Source: Pholis gunnellus
Lineage: Eukaryota; Chordata; Actinopteri; Perciformes; Pholidae
NCBI GenBank assembly: GCA_910591455.2
Contig: OU342819.1
Span: 3,781,001 to 3,845,000, forward strand
Direction: 5' to 3'
Length of the DNA stretch: 64,000 nucleotides
In this document: in pieces, positions 1 through 11,700 of the stretch
Layout: each line of letters opens with the position of its first letter
How positions within the stretch are numbered: the first letter of the stretch is position 1
Made by a program: the position numbers and the translations under genes
The notes under the pieces: generated by a model
What the model saw: the letters and a program-made list of their open reading frames with translations, nothing else
What the model was told of the DNA's origin: nothing
Databases searched by the model: none

Positions 1-437
1 CCAGTACCCTTAAAGTGATACTGATACTAATAGAGTACTTCATTCGATACCCATCACGTGAATGGAAGCTGTGTGTTTGAGTCCCACCGGCGAGCTAAAC
101 TCCGCCGCACTGCACAGCGCTCATACAGCGGTCAACCATCCGGTGCTCCTCCTGGTTAAAACTGTTAGTTCTTTCAGCACAGTTGCCGTTGTTTGGCGCT
201 GTTAGCTGCTAACCACTGGCTCGGACATCTCCGCGTTCAGAGCCGTGTGCAGGCAGGCCAATCACAAGTCGCATTAAATGGAAGAACGATTGCAGGTATC
301 GTCTGACTGGAGAAGTTTCGATACTACTACTTGGCAGTGGTTGCATTTATCTTAATAAGCTATCGGGTACCAATACCCAGCCCTCCTCAACGTTGACGCA
401 CGTTTGGAAAGACGACACCGTTTTCTGTTGAACTCAC

Positions 438-3400
438 TTTTTGCAGTTGTGGCAGACCCTAGCGACTCCTTTGACTGCGGGGAGAGACGTGGTGAGGCAG
501 ATGGTGGAGCAGAAGAGTGCTGGCGAGCCCTTCCTCTGGAACGCCGTCTGGCCTTTTAACAGGCTCTTCTTGCATTTGGAACAGGACATGTGCGGCGACG
601 ACGGGTTGACGACGGGTAGTGGCTGCATTTCGGCGGCTGGGGGCACAGAGAAGACCGATCCGATCCTCAAGTCCTCCTGCAAACAACAGACAAGGAGACA
701 GGGTTGACGAGGCGCTTCACTGATTCTGGGTCCATCAAATCCTGATTAAAAGGACTTTCTTTCTGGATATTATATTTGAGAAAGTTGGGGTCCAACTATA
801 TTCAAGGACGAGACATTCACAGATGTTCTCTGTAAATGAAGTGAGTACCGTTCCCATAGTTACATAACATTAAGAGTCAAGTGAGCACTGGTCATTTGTT
901 GGCACCATGTCCATAAACAAGTTGTATGATGGGAGCTGTGCTTTATATAACTTCTTCTACTATTGTCAAAAAGTTGCTAAAACTAAAAATGATGAATCTT
1001 GCTCATTAATGTGATTTTAAATTGTTACATTTTTTATTTTCATGTTTTTGGTGTGGGCCTCTGGAAAACAAACCACCACTTCTATGACCCTAATGGGGAT
1101 CTAACTTTAGAATAAATCAATCAAAAAAAAAGAGTGTTGCATTATGGGTTGTTTGTAGTCATAATGTTGCTCGGCTATTGAGTTTCTTTCAAGTCAGTTT
1201 CCAGTGTATTTTTTAGAGTTGGCACCTGGAGTCAAATATAAATCCATACAGTTGAATGGAAGTTAAAAATATGTGTGTGTGTGTGTGTGTGTGTCCCACC
1301 TCTGCAGTGTCGGGCTCATCTTTCACGCTCGCTGTTAACGCAGCAGATATCAGTGCTTGTTCATACTCTTCGTCTATGGGCTCATCTTTCACCTTGACCA
1401 AAGGTGGCGAAGGAGACGACTTGACTGGCCGAGCAGCAGCATTTACGCTTTTCTACAACAGGAAAGAAATGTTGTTGTTGACTTCCTAGATCTATAAGTA
1501 GATTTCAAATTCCATGGGAACACCCCAAACAACATATTTCTCTGTACTCGTTTTACTTTTCATGCTGACGCAGGTTGTCCTACTTACACTTACAGTGTCT
1601 AATCTTGGAATTGACAGCTTAACTACTTTCATTCCGTTCATTATGGCCGCTGGTGATGAGCTGTCCCTTCCTACGGGAACATAAGCAACATGTGAACTGG
1701 TTAACTGTGAAGAAGGGTGCAAAGTAAATAATAAAGAACATGCATGCAGAAAATAATCATCGTTTCAACAGTGACATAAAAATGAAAGCTGTAAATCACG
1801 TTGTCCGTGATTGGACAGCAATTTCAACAAAATCTAACCGAAACTGGAGAGTTTAAAAGCATTTACTTTTAATTGATGGATGTGAGGAAGCATTAAGATG
1901 CTTCAGAAGTGCCAGTGATTTCTAGTGTCCTGGATTAGAAAACACACCATATACTACAGCAGTTAAGATCTCAGCATTTAATGATGAGGATGATGTGCAC
2001 TAGCCAAAATCTGGGAGGTTTTATCTCTTATCATAAGAGATTTCCTTTAGGAAACTGATCATCTAAAATAGTGCAAGTGGGACGTCCGCCGAGGTCCCTC
2101 ACCTGTGCTGGCCGTGACTTCAGACGGCATAGACGAGCTGGACTGCACAGAGTCTAAAGCCACTTTCGCATCCTCCGCTTGCTCCTCCTCCGCAGGTGGT
2201 GGCAATACCGTGGGTTTCACATCAGCTTCCTCCTCCACAGAGTTACTGTCCTCCGTCGCTGAGGCTGTGAGGCAATATTTGAAATACAGAGATGAATGGT
2301 GGTGCTGACAGGGCGGTGCTTTGCTTACCTTCACAGAGAGACGAAGCCAGCAATGTTATTCTACGTTTCAAATGTTTTGTCTTTGTGCTCCTCTTTTCCT
2401 ACAAGAACAACACAACTTTCACTTCGCGCCAACTAACTCTCGCTGGTTGAAAAAATGTTTCTCTGCAAAACAAAATCTTTGTGATTGAACTTTACCTGTG
2501 GTTACAGTGGAAGGCGAGCGGCTGCAGTCCATGTCCATCACACTATTCTGCTGCTCCTCATTCATCTGAGCTTCCTGCTCCACCTGATCCACCGTGCCGA
2601 TGTCCATCATCTCATCGAGGTCTTCCGCTGTAGAAACCCTCAATTTACCGCCAGCAGCCTCCTCCTGCTGCTGCTGCTGCTGCTGCTGTGTGTCGACACA
2701 CTCCTTAGTGTCCATGTCCATGTTTGCTAGCTCCTCAGAAGTCTTGTGCATAATTGTGTCCTCGCTGGCATCGGGTCCTGCAGGACTGTCCTCTAAGCGT
2801 TCGTCCTTTACGGCCACATTTTCTTTGTTCGATTCAAACTCCTCCTCGGTTTTCACCTCAAACTCCTCTTCGGTTTTCACCTCAAACTCTTCCTCAGTTG
2901 TCTCTTCAAACTTCTCCTCGGTTTTCACCTCAACTCTCTCTTCTTTTTCAGAATCCGAGGTGCTCTCTGGCTCACCACCGTGGACCAAAACTGTCTCTTC
3001 TTCTTCTTCTTCTTCGGGTCTTTTATGTTCAGTTTCTTTACTTTCCAATTCTTTTTCAGCAGCTACAGGGTAATCCTTCTCTCTGTGCTCAGAGGGTCTC
3101 GAAGAAGCTTTGCAAACACGCTCCGTGTCTCCAACATCCACCGATGCTCCCGGCTCTGAAACAGCTTCCATAGACTCTCCGTCTGTCCCCTCTGTTACCT
3201 GTGTCAGACAATACACAATTGACATTATGTACAATGCCAGGGATCTGGCTTTTTTTTCTTGTGCTATTGAAAAAACACTCCTACAAATACAACCCCCAAA
3301 ACTCAGTATGCAATTTAGACATGTATTTATGCTGATACTCCTGCTGCTACTGAAGGTGACTACTCTGCCATATTTCACGATCACGGCATGTTAAAACGCT

Positions 3401-4802
3401 TTTTATAACGTTTGGATATGTTTTTTTTACCCACTGTTTTCATCAATGATAGTATAAAGAGACTTGTTTCAGGTTCATGTTTGGAAATATAAGTCTCATC
3501 TCGTCTGCTATTTCTACAGACTTTGGACACTTTATTAAATACACCTATCACATTCTAATGCAATGCAATACAACAGCTCAGCCACAATTTCTACCGTAAT
3601 TCAAGTTTTTAATATGAGGTTGCAGTTGGTGATGGTATTGTACTGGATTGGATTCCCCCTTGTGCATGTAAATGGGGTGAACAAGACATTAGGAACTACA
3701 CCCCAACAATTAACATGTAGTTACATGAACACCTCTCTGAACGGTGTGAATCAAAGCTGAAAGTTCTTATCTTTTTTTGGAATTCAAGGCAAAACTGTTT
3801 TATTGCATTAGATTTACAGGTGTACCTAATAAAGTGGCCACTTTGTGTGGATTCTAACATTTTTCATTTGCAAAATAACAGCTGAAGTATGCAAGTGTTT
3901 TGGAGGGTAAAATATCAGCATCAACGTTTTGTGAAAGAGAGAAAATTCATTCTACTTCTAATTAAATAATAAAACATTTCCTGCACACAGCGGAGGGAAC
4001 ATACAATGAAATTTTAAACCTTGAGCCACTCGGTCAAAAATGACCTTCTTAAAGAAGTTGTTAGAACTTGATGGAAATCATGAATGACTGTAAAGCGCTA
4101 ACAGTTTAGAGAGCGTGAAGGTTTGTTTTGCACAGGTTTATGAGTTTACATATTCAATTGTTCTACACATACATGTACATGTACGTGCAGTGTTTTCATT
4201 AGTTTGAATATGCCTGTTTTTATTTCTTTTCATGTTTCTTCACTTTATTGTAAATCACTGCGAACTACACCACTTTCTGAAAAAAGCTATATAAATAGTT
4301 ATGTATAAAAGGAAATACAAAAGTATTTAAAAAAGAGATACTAAGACATCAAATTTAGAAGGAGTTAAAAAGTAGACGAATATATATCGAATAATTAGCT
4401 GATAGTTGGAGAGTTAATTGTAAGTATTTGAGTAGGTTTGAGTCTCATTTTACATCCCCATGAGGACTGAGTACTGCAATATACCCATGTATTTACCTTT
4501 ACAATGAAGCTAGCTAGCTGTGGTACAATCATAGCTGTAGATCGATAATGTTTCAGTAAAACACTGGTTGCAAAAAACACAAACAGTATAAGTCAGTATT
4601 TTACCCGTGCATTCCTTCAAAACAAACACATGTCAACTTCACGCGTTAGCTTGTTGCTGACATAGCAACACTGCTCATGCAATGTAAACACAACTAGCGT
4701 CACTACTGAACAGCGGTTTAGCAAACTGCTACAGTGTAACGATAGGTTAGAAATTAGAGTTTTGATTACCTCCGTCTGAGTCGCCTCCTTGGATTCAGCC
4801 AT
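438..4802 (-). CDS. zmym4: zmym4-like MYM-type zinc-finger protein, 5' part (gene continues past the left edge)
   Basis: Six coding exons in gene order: 4770-4802 (ATG at 4802; starts MAESKEATQTE), 2496-3198, 2103-2264, 1594-1670, 1300-1452, 438-676. All have GT-AG ends and compatible phases (0,1,1,0,0), giving about 455 codons before the window edge. Exon 2 is a long acidic Glu-rich segment with a glutamine run and four copies of an 8-residue EVKTEEEF-like repeat. Exon 5 carries VKDEPIDEEYEQAL followed by VKDEPD, matching the paired (V/I)K(D/E)EP motifs of ZMYM4; these resemble SUMO-acceptor sites. Exon 6 gives SVFS and then the first MYM zinc finger (CSKCKKSLLKGQTAFQRKG, later CHNCK). ZMYM2/3/4 are nuclear proteins with MYM fingers; ZMYM4 has been linked to transcription and cell shape. 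The remaining fingers and the C-terminal domain lie outside the window. ZMYM2 or ZMYM3 fit less well because of the KDEP pair. Exon 4 uses an acceptor at 1671-1673; the other visible acceptor (1705) would break the frame. Confidence 0.86.
1271..1294. repeat. (TG)n microsatellite abutting a zmym4 splice donor
   Basis: A run of about 12 TG units lies a few bases inside the intron following zmym4 exon 5 (exon end 1300). On the sense strand it reads as (CA)n right after the donor GTGGGA. CA repeats close to donors can bind hnRNP L and affect exon inclusion (known biology); an effect here is only inferred. Confidence 0.85.
3521..3850. mobile_element. MITE with CTTTATTA-rGTACACCT termini, in zmym4 intron 1
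   Basis: The left end reads GGACACTTTATTAAATACAC and the right end, on the opposite strand, GGCCACTTTATTAGGTACAC, forming terminal inverted repeats around about 300 bp. Such GTACCTAATAAAGTGGCC ends are common in teleost genomes. A second, one-ended copy lies at 54066-54185 beside pithd1 exon 5. There is no coding capacity. Confidence 0.65.
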
Positions 4803-5220
4803 GTTATGATGATATGTAGACTAATTACATGTCCTGTAAACAAGAGAAGAACTAGCTCACCATTTGCTAAGCTAACACTAGCTTGCTTACAAGTCTGCAC
4901 AACTCTCTGCCTGTCCCGTTAGCTCGCTACGGTTAGCTCGCCTTTATCACGTCAATATCTCCACACGACAAAATAACTAACAACTTTGCGAAATTAATAA
5001 CTTTTGTATTTGTTCGATATGCCAATGTCTTCACTTGGCGACGTTATACGAAATGTAATTAACCGTCACAAGCGTGCAGAACATTACCGCGCCAGCGACT
5101 TGGACAGGCAGCACTTGATTGGTGGCCAGCCGTTGGTGTCCGTCGCCAGTTTCCGTCGTGGCCGCCATGTTTGCTCCAAAATCTGATGCACGAGTTTTGC
5201 AAATAAAATGCGACCCGTTG
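4803..5220 (-). promoter_or_regulatory. zmym4 5' UTR and promoter region
   Basis: This lies directly upstream of the zmym4 start codon on the minus strand. It is richer in CpG than the flanking DNA. It has an inverted CCAAT box (ATTGG near 5119) and a YY1-like GCCGCCATGTTTG at about 5161. On the plus strand the same YY1 site overlaps a well-placed ATG opening a 22-codon frame, which I treat as chance. The transcription start itself cannot be placed from sequence alone. Confidence 0.5.
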
Positions 5221-5977
5221 CCTTTAAAATAGACTCTACAACCGTGAAATGCTTTTAATACAGACCCAAACTACATCCTTTGCTTCCAGTCTATCTTGTT
5301 GCAGGGCTTTCAGACTGGAGTGTTTGTCTACTTCTTCTTCTTTAGTGGGTTTTTTGGAGGTTGGCATACCAGTTCAGAGGAGCATTGCCGCCACCAACTG
5401 GGCTGGGGTGTGGAACAATTTATTATGCAGGGAGATCAAAAAGACGTCTAGATTTTTTAAGTTAAGAATGTCACAGTATATCTTGCTAGGTGTTTTCAAC
5501 AGAGACCTGACAATGAAAAGTCATGGTGGTTCGCCTTGATTTTTGACTTAAGAAGGGGCTTTCTCTTGATATTGTATTTTCTAAAATGAAATAGTAAGTT
5601 TTCTGGTTGGCTACAGAGTATATTTTACGGTTGGGTGCTTGCCTTTCTTATATAATGTATGGTTGACATATTCTCAGACCAGCGATGATAACGTTTCCAG
5701 TCCTCCAGAACCAATTTATTTTAGTTGTGTGCTTTAATTATTGTCTTTGTATGTGTACGTATTTATGTACATATGCCATTGCGGTGCATACACTTAACTT
5801 TCACACTGTGCCCTTCTGCATCAATGATGACATCTGGGTATATTTCACTGTCGTAATTAACGATGTACCACTCTCCAATGTGCTTTACCTCAATCATTTC
5901 TGGTCTCCTTGGTTATCTGGTGTCTTTCCACATGCTGGGGACTCATCAGATGAAACAGGAACATCAGCTAGAGTGAC
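5221..5977. other. Intergenic DNA, nothing recognised
   Basis: This is the stretch between the zmym4 promoter and the repeat-derived fragment at 5978-6393. It is AT-rich, and the open frames are short and show no recognisable protein similarity. Confidence 0.5.
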
Positions 5978-6393
5978 CTATTGAAGGTTAAAGCAGGGGC
6001 AGTCCAAAACACCTTCCTCCCTTTTACACAGACATGAAATGCCTCGGTATTTCATCTGGCCGGGTGTCAGACTGATAGCTAGGTGGATTCTCATAGTTTC
6101 AGGAGCTTCTAGAGCTGCAGGGGATTTGGGTGGTGTCTCTGACTGTAGCAAAGCACTGGCCCTGTTTCTGGCTCTGGCTTGACTTTTTGCCTCTCTCCAT
6201 TTCTTTCTTTTTGGCCTCTTCTCTCTCTCACTGAGCTCAGTGACACCCTTCTTCTTTCCCGTCTCTCTGTCTTTATTCCATTTGTCCCTCTCTTTCTCAA
6301 GGTACTTTCTTCTTCTGTCCGGGTCAGCATCACAACGTTCCCGATATGTCCTTGCTATCTCAGCTCCTTTTGAGCTCATTCCTTGAAAAAGAC
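5978..6393 (-). pseudogene. Fragment of a multicopy teleost gene family (basic, KREKR-rich N-terminus)
   Basis: A minus-strand frame preceded by a pyrimidine tract and acceptor-like TTTTTCAAG starts MSSKGAEIARTYRERCDADP and continues with a strongly basic segment (RRRKYLEKERDKWNKD, then GVTELSEREKRPKRKKWRE). I recognise this style of N-terminus (RKYREKCDADPERR... and LSEREKR.. KKWRE) from long, unnamed, multicopy predicted proteins in fish and other animals that look transposon-associated. Here the frame ends after about 135 residues, and the downstream body of the family is not seen in the flanking 1 kb. I therefore call it a truncated copy. The family's function is unknown to me, and the assignment is from memory of the pattern. 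Confidence 0.5.
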
Positions 6394-6618
6394 AATTCAA
6401 AATGTTCCCTTACACACTTTAATTGGCGGTCCAGGTAAACTATAGGTTTGCCTTATCAAACTAGGCTTGCTGATACCGATATCGCCAAAAAAGTCCATAT
6501 TGTCCACTCCTACTATGTATAGCATGTACTGTTATAAAGTGTGTAATAGCTGTTGTAATATGTATAACATTATCAGCATGTGGCATAAACTATGCGCATG
6601 TCCTTCCTGTCACGAACC

Positions 6619-6675
6619 ATGTCCACCCTGTCATGGAAGGCTTGCTGACAGGGTGGACAATGACAGGGTGGACAT
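6619..6675. repeat. Short perfect inverted repeat with an internal third copy
   Basis: The arm ATGTCCACCCTGTCAT (6619-6634) is the exact reverse complement of 6660-6675. Between them, 6646-6659 holds a third copy of TGACAGGGTGGACA. The hairpin lies about 220 bp upstream (in minus-strand sense) of the multicopy-family fragment and may be part of the same element. Confidence 0.8.
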
Positions 6676-6689
6676 TTTTGGCTAATGTT

Positions 6690-7827
6690 AGCATTTAATG
6701 AGCACATGGTGGACCTTCAGTTAGCAACAGGATTCAGTTAGCAAGGTGACAATTTCAGGGACACATGCAAAATGTTCAATATCATTATGAAAAAAGAATA
6801 TACATGATCAAAATGACTTATCAAATAACTTGTTGTGGACAATAAACCATATAAATGTTTTTTTATTTAGTATAATTTAACCACTTATTACACACACTGT
6901 AGTTAGCAGAGCAGTGTGTGGGACACGCCAAAATCACGTACATCCAATGAAAAAAGTATAAAATGAAGGAAATATTATATTATATTATAATAAAATATTT
7001 TATTATGTGTCAAGCACTTCGTAACTGTGTGTTTTAAAAAAAGTGCAATATAAATTAAATATTATCATTACATCATTACTGATGCAAAGTGCATATTTTC
7101 ATAAATATTTAGATTGAAGAAACGAACCATTACCCTCTCACTCACGATTCCACCGTTGTCTTCCGGCAACAAGTCACCCCTCGCGAGATCAAAACGGGAC
7201 TTCCTCTTTAGCGAGACTTGGTTAGACACAAACAGACAGGGCCAAAAACACTTATTATTTCTCTGTAGGGTATATATATATATATATATACTATACTCTA
7301 TATATACACATATACATACACATATGTATGTGTATGTAGATTTCAACCTGTTACTGTTGTTAATAATAACAACAGTACTCATAAACAGTTTTATAAAGGT
7401 TGATTTATTACTTGTTATTACTTGTATATGTATTTACATAAACACATGCTTTAATACTCAGACTCTGCTTATAATGAGCAGAGCTTGCCTACAAGCCCTG
7501 GACTTCAACAGGAACAGGGTGGTAAGAAAAATGTTTGTACATTCATGTGAAAAATTCATGAATATTATTTTTAAATTATATTTTATTTGTAATTATTATA
7601 TATTTGTTTTGTGGAAACTCAAAAACATATTTTCTGTTTATTATTTATGAAACATGGAGTCTTTAACCCTCTTAAAGCGAGAGAGTGTTGAATAAGAAAC
7701 AATTCATATTTACAGTATACTGGCATATATTAACATATTTTTTGTAACTAGTGTATTAATCTGTGTGACTTCCATGTTTTTAATTTGTCTCCCAGGTTCA
7801 ATGCATTTAATTGGGTTTAAAGACATA
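6690..7827. other. AT-rich intergenic DNA with a (TA)n microsatellite
   Basis: A (TA)n run sits at about 7270-7290. Longer open frames on both strands around 7070-7650 are products of AT-rich and repeat sequence. I see no gene. Confidence 0.5.
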
Positions 7828-8725
7828 CACTATATGGCCAAAAGCACGTGGACGCCCAAACATAACACCTCATCTAACATTTAATTCCAAGACAATAGGC
7901 TTCAACAAGCTGCAACAACAGTCCCTGCTCTTCAGGTTTCAGACTTTGCACCAGATTTTGGAGCCTGTCTTCAGGAATTTGCTCTGATTCAGACACAAGA
8001 GCATTGGTGGACTAGATAAAGCATGATAAAATGCCCTCTAGGGTGCCCTTCCACTTGAGAAAACGTAATATAGTGCTGTCTTGTGTGCCCTTCTAGTGGA
8101 GAAAACGTGATGCAAAGCCCCCTTCCAGTAGAGAAAATGTGATATAGTGTTGTCTTGAGAGCCCTTCTAGTGGAAGAAAAAGTGATGCAGTGCACGCTAG
8201 GGTGCCCACAAATGAAGAAAATGTAATGAAGTGCCATCTAGGGTTCACTTCCAGTAAAAAAAACGTGATAAACTGCCATCTAGGGTGACCTTCCAGTGGA
8301 GATAGTGCGACAAAGTGCCCTTTAGGGTGGCTGTAAAATTGCAAATGCCAGTCCGCCACTGCACAAAAACATTAGTGAGGTCCAACACTGATATTGAGCG
8401 ATGAGGTCTGACTCATAGTGGCCGGTCCATTTCATCCCAAATGTGTTGGAGGTCAGAGCTCTCGATCAACTTCTTCCACACAATACTCAAGAAAACATGT
8501 CTTGGCTTTGTGCAAAGGGTCATCGCCACAATGAAGCAGGGAAGGGATTTCTCTGAACCGCTGCCACACAGTTGGAGGAACACTATTGTCTAAAATATAC
8601 TTTTTTTTCTGCAGCATTAAGATTTGTCTACATCTGATTAAAGAGATATAGCACAGATCATAAAAAACAGCCCCAGACCCCAAATACATGAACAGGGCTG
8701 TCCATATACTTTTGGCCATATGGTG
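7828..8725. mobile_element. Non-autonomous DNA transposon with TATGGCCAAAAG termini
   Basis: The left end reads CACTATATGGCCAAAAGCAC and the right end, on the other strand, CACCATATGGCCAAAAGTAT, so both termini point inward as terminal inverted repeats. These are the ends of a fish MITE family commonly related to Tc1/mariner-type elements. No transposase remains. The interior carries a minisatellite (8030-8335). The right end stops about 17 bp short of the stop codon of the minus-strand gene at 8743, so the element forms its 3' UTR. Confidence 0.75.
8030..8335. repeat. Diverged minisatellite inside the MITE
   Basis: About six imperfect units of roughly 45-55 bp, each with GTGCCCTCTAGGGTG followed by CCTTCCAGTGGAGAAAACGT or variants. 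The unit length and sequence drift, which suggests old expansion by slippage or unequal exchange. Confidence 0.75.
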
Positions 8726-8742
8726 CTCAAATAGGGGACATA

Positions 8743-11700
8743 TTACTGGTAGGTGTGTGTCGTTGGCGTTATCTGCTGGAGCTTCAAAGAAGTTAGCCTA
8801 CTGTCCAACTCGTCCATGAAGCCTTCATCCACTAACTCGCTGTCCACCTCCTCTCTCTCAGCCTCTGTGGGCAGGAACACATGAAGCTGAGTGCGAGCTG
8901 GACCGGTGGCGGCAGCGGAAGTAGCAGCAGCCAGAGCGGGGCGTTCACTGCAGCCCGGGAGACAAGGCCTCCCAACGACAGACAAAGGCTCTCCCTGAGA
9001 CGACGAGTTGCGATACTGCATCACCAAAGGTCGGAGGTCACCCTGTACCATCTCTGGGCTCAAGGAGGGGTTGTGCGAATGGCACCTCACTCTCGGCTTT
9101 GAGCCGGGCTGGATGGCCTGGGAGAAGTGAATATAGGCCGTTCTGCTGCAGCTTTGGACCTGCTGGCGGTTCTGCTGCTGCCGAGGCTGGCTGGTCACGG
9201 GTGGGCGGTAGGTCTTGCATGGGAGCGGGACTGATGACTTGGAAAATGGAGGCGGAGGCGGAGGTCTCTTTTGTACAACATTGGGGCGACGGTCGCCAGA
9301 GAATCCCTCGAATAAGACGTTCTCATCTGGGGTGAGGAGGGACGGCTCACTGAGGCTGGGGAGACAGTAATGGGGTTTTTTTTAGTCATAAAAAACAGTT
9401 TCAGGAATATATGTTGATAACAAGCCATGCCAGCAGCTCAGTGAGGCTGTACTTAGGCCCAGCAGTGCTTTCAAGGTATGCAGGAGTTTCCTAAAACAAT
9501 GATGTATGGACTCCATCTCACCCAATCACAATGCTGACTTGCAGGTATGTTTATGTGCACCATCTTAATTGAGCGTGTTAGCATGCCAACATTTGCTAAT
9601 TAGCACTTAACGCAAAGTACAGCTGTACAGTACAGTACGGAGGCTAACGGAAATGTAGTCTTGCAGGTATTTAGTCATACATTTTTTTTGAAAAATATTT
9701 TTCACCTGATGATGGCACTTGATGGAAAGTAAAAAGCATCAAAATGTCAACAATTCACCCTGAGGGGGGACATGTATTTCTAAAGTAAATTTGGCCAAAA
9801 TTTACCCAATAAATGTCAACCTCATGGTGGTGTTGGAGGGAAAAGTCCGGGGATCACCAAAGTCAGAGAGATTCATCCTCTGGGAACCATGAATATCTGT
9901 ACCAAATATAGATTTTTAAAGCCAATCCATTCAATAGTTGTTTTGTCTTCCTCTTCCTCCTCATCTATTTGATGGTTATTCAAAACCTGCTCTCCTTGGG
10001 TGAGCGGGTTTGTGTGTGTGTTTAAGAGCCTCAAACGTGTGTGTTAGTGTCTGCTTCTCACTCGGGTTTCTCCCCCCCCCCATGAGTGAAGCCAGTGTGG
10101 GTGCTGCATCAGGCAACGGATCGGCTTCCACACCTGAGATTTATGACACACTGGTTGACGGCCTTCTGTAGTCAAAGCAAACTAGCAGGGTGTGTGTGTG
10201 TGGGGGGGGGGAGTGGCTTACATCATGCTATCAAATTTTGGATGGGCCAGAGAGGAAACAATTACACTGTAATTCCAGTCAAGCGTTGAACCTTTGACAG
10301 GCACGTTTGCTGAAATGAATAGAGAGACGGTGGACGGTGGGAGAGCGGAGATGACATACAGGTGATTAATCACATTCAAACGTGCGGTGACGAGGCTGCA
10401 CGGCCAGTACCCGGTGTCCTTTATCGTGAACACACTGATGTGACGCAGGCCTTTGTTTGGTGTTGTTTCTTAAAGACGTTTGGTCTTTTTGCCAGTTTAT
10501 GTATGTTATGACATTTAATACACATTGCACATAAATGCATCCGGGAATCTCTGCGACCATCGGACAGCGCGCCCTCGAGTTAGGAAATGCTGTATTACAA
10601 ATACTTCACCAGTTCCTGTATGCACGGTGGCGCTAGAGAACTCGCGCAAACATGCATTACGTTGCTCTATGTCAAGTGTAAACCACTTCATGTACACGTC
10701 ATGTAAATCAGATTCTGTTTGTCACAGATCGCAGATTTCCTTTTGCCAGTAGGTGGCGCTTTGACTATGAGTGAAAATCAGCTTGGTGACATCCTTGCAC
10801 CTTGACTTTTATCAAGCATGGCAAGTTTGGGACGGATTTGAGCAAGTCCAGGGGAGTTACATCAGCTCGTTCTATCAAACGCAAAGCTTTTGATAACTGG
10901 CCTCTGGCTTGCTGATCACTGATGTTCTTCATTGTGCTCATATGATGGTTACTGCATATTACTCAAGTACTAATTTGCCTCCTGCTGTTTTCTGTTCAGA
11001 TCGTGGTAACTCATGTTGGGTTGTGGGTATTCCGCAAAAAGTCACCAGCTTTTCCGCTCTGAGTTGGGGGTTTTTTCTAAAAAAATAAATTCAGTCTCAT
11101 TTAAAACAATTATAAAATGCTGCCCCCAGGGTGCTAAAATGCGCTTTGTCTGAGAACCGAGTGGAAGCGATCGCTAAATCATGCTCTAAATTTGGAATTT
11201 AGCCCATTTCGTTTAAAATAGCCTGTGTGGTTTAAAATCTGCTGCTCAATTGCATTTTTCCACATTTGTCTCTGGGAATAATGTTTGGAATAACAAACAG
11301 GGAAATTGTATTTTTTCGGATTTAATTATTAACCAAATATATAGTGAGGGACCAATACTCAAATTAAAACACTTTACTTGAATAAAAACTACATTTAATG
11401 TGATAAACAGCAACTGTTTCCTATCAAAACAGAATACAGGTCTGTTCTCAACACTCATTATCAACAAAGAGTTTCAGGCCAAATGATTCAGATTAAAACC
11501 TCCTCACTTCTTAATATCTCTCTCCAATGTGCAGGGTTTCACCACATCAGGACAGTTTGGCTCGGAGAAACTCACAGAAAACATTTAATAAATTGACCAC
11601 TTTTCCTTTGACGTGAATATTATTTAACTATTAAATAAAACACCAAGCGATAGTTGAAAACCCCCAATTGTTTGTTGAACAAAACTGCATATTTTTTCTA

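Noticed and set aside
1594..1704. Use of the acceptor at 1705-1707 for zmym4 exon 4
   Set aside because: It would join out of phase with the previous exon (phase 1). The internal acceptor at 1671-1673 restores the frame exactly.
2485..3394. Long plus-strand frames (e.g. 159 aa Ser-rich, 139 aa) across 2485-3394
   Set aside because: They are the antisense shadow of the acidic zmym4 exon 2; Glu-rich coding on minus gives Ser/Phe-rich open frames on plus.
5004..5230. Plus-strand small gene starting in GCCGCCATGTTTGC
   Set aside because: The ATG is part of a YY1 site in the zmym4 promoter; the frame is only 22 codons with no downstream exon.
7114..7650. 178-aa plus-strand frame with hydrophobic segments
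   Set aside because: Built on (TA)n and AT-rich DNA; no splice support or recognisable domain.
8089..8359. Possible CRISPR-like or other regularly spaced array
   Set aside because: Units are adjacent without unique spacers and vary in length; it is a minisatellite inside a fish MITE.
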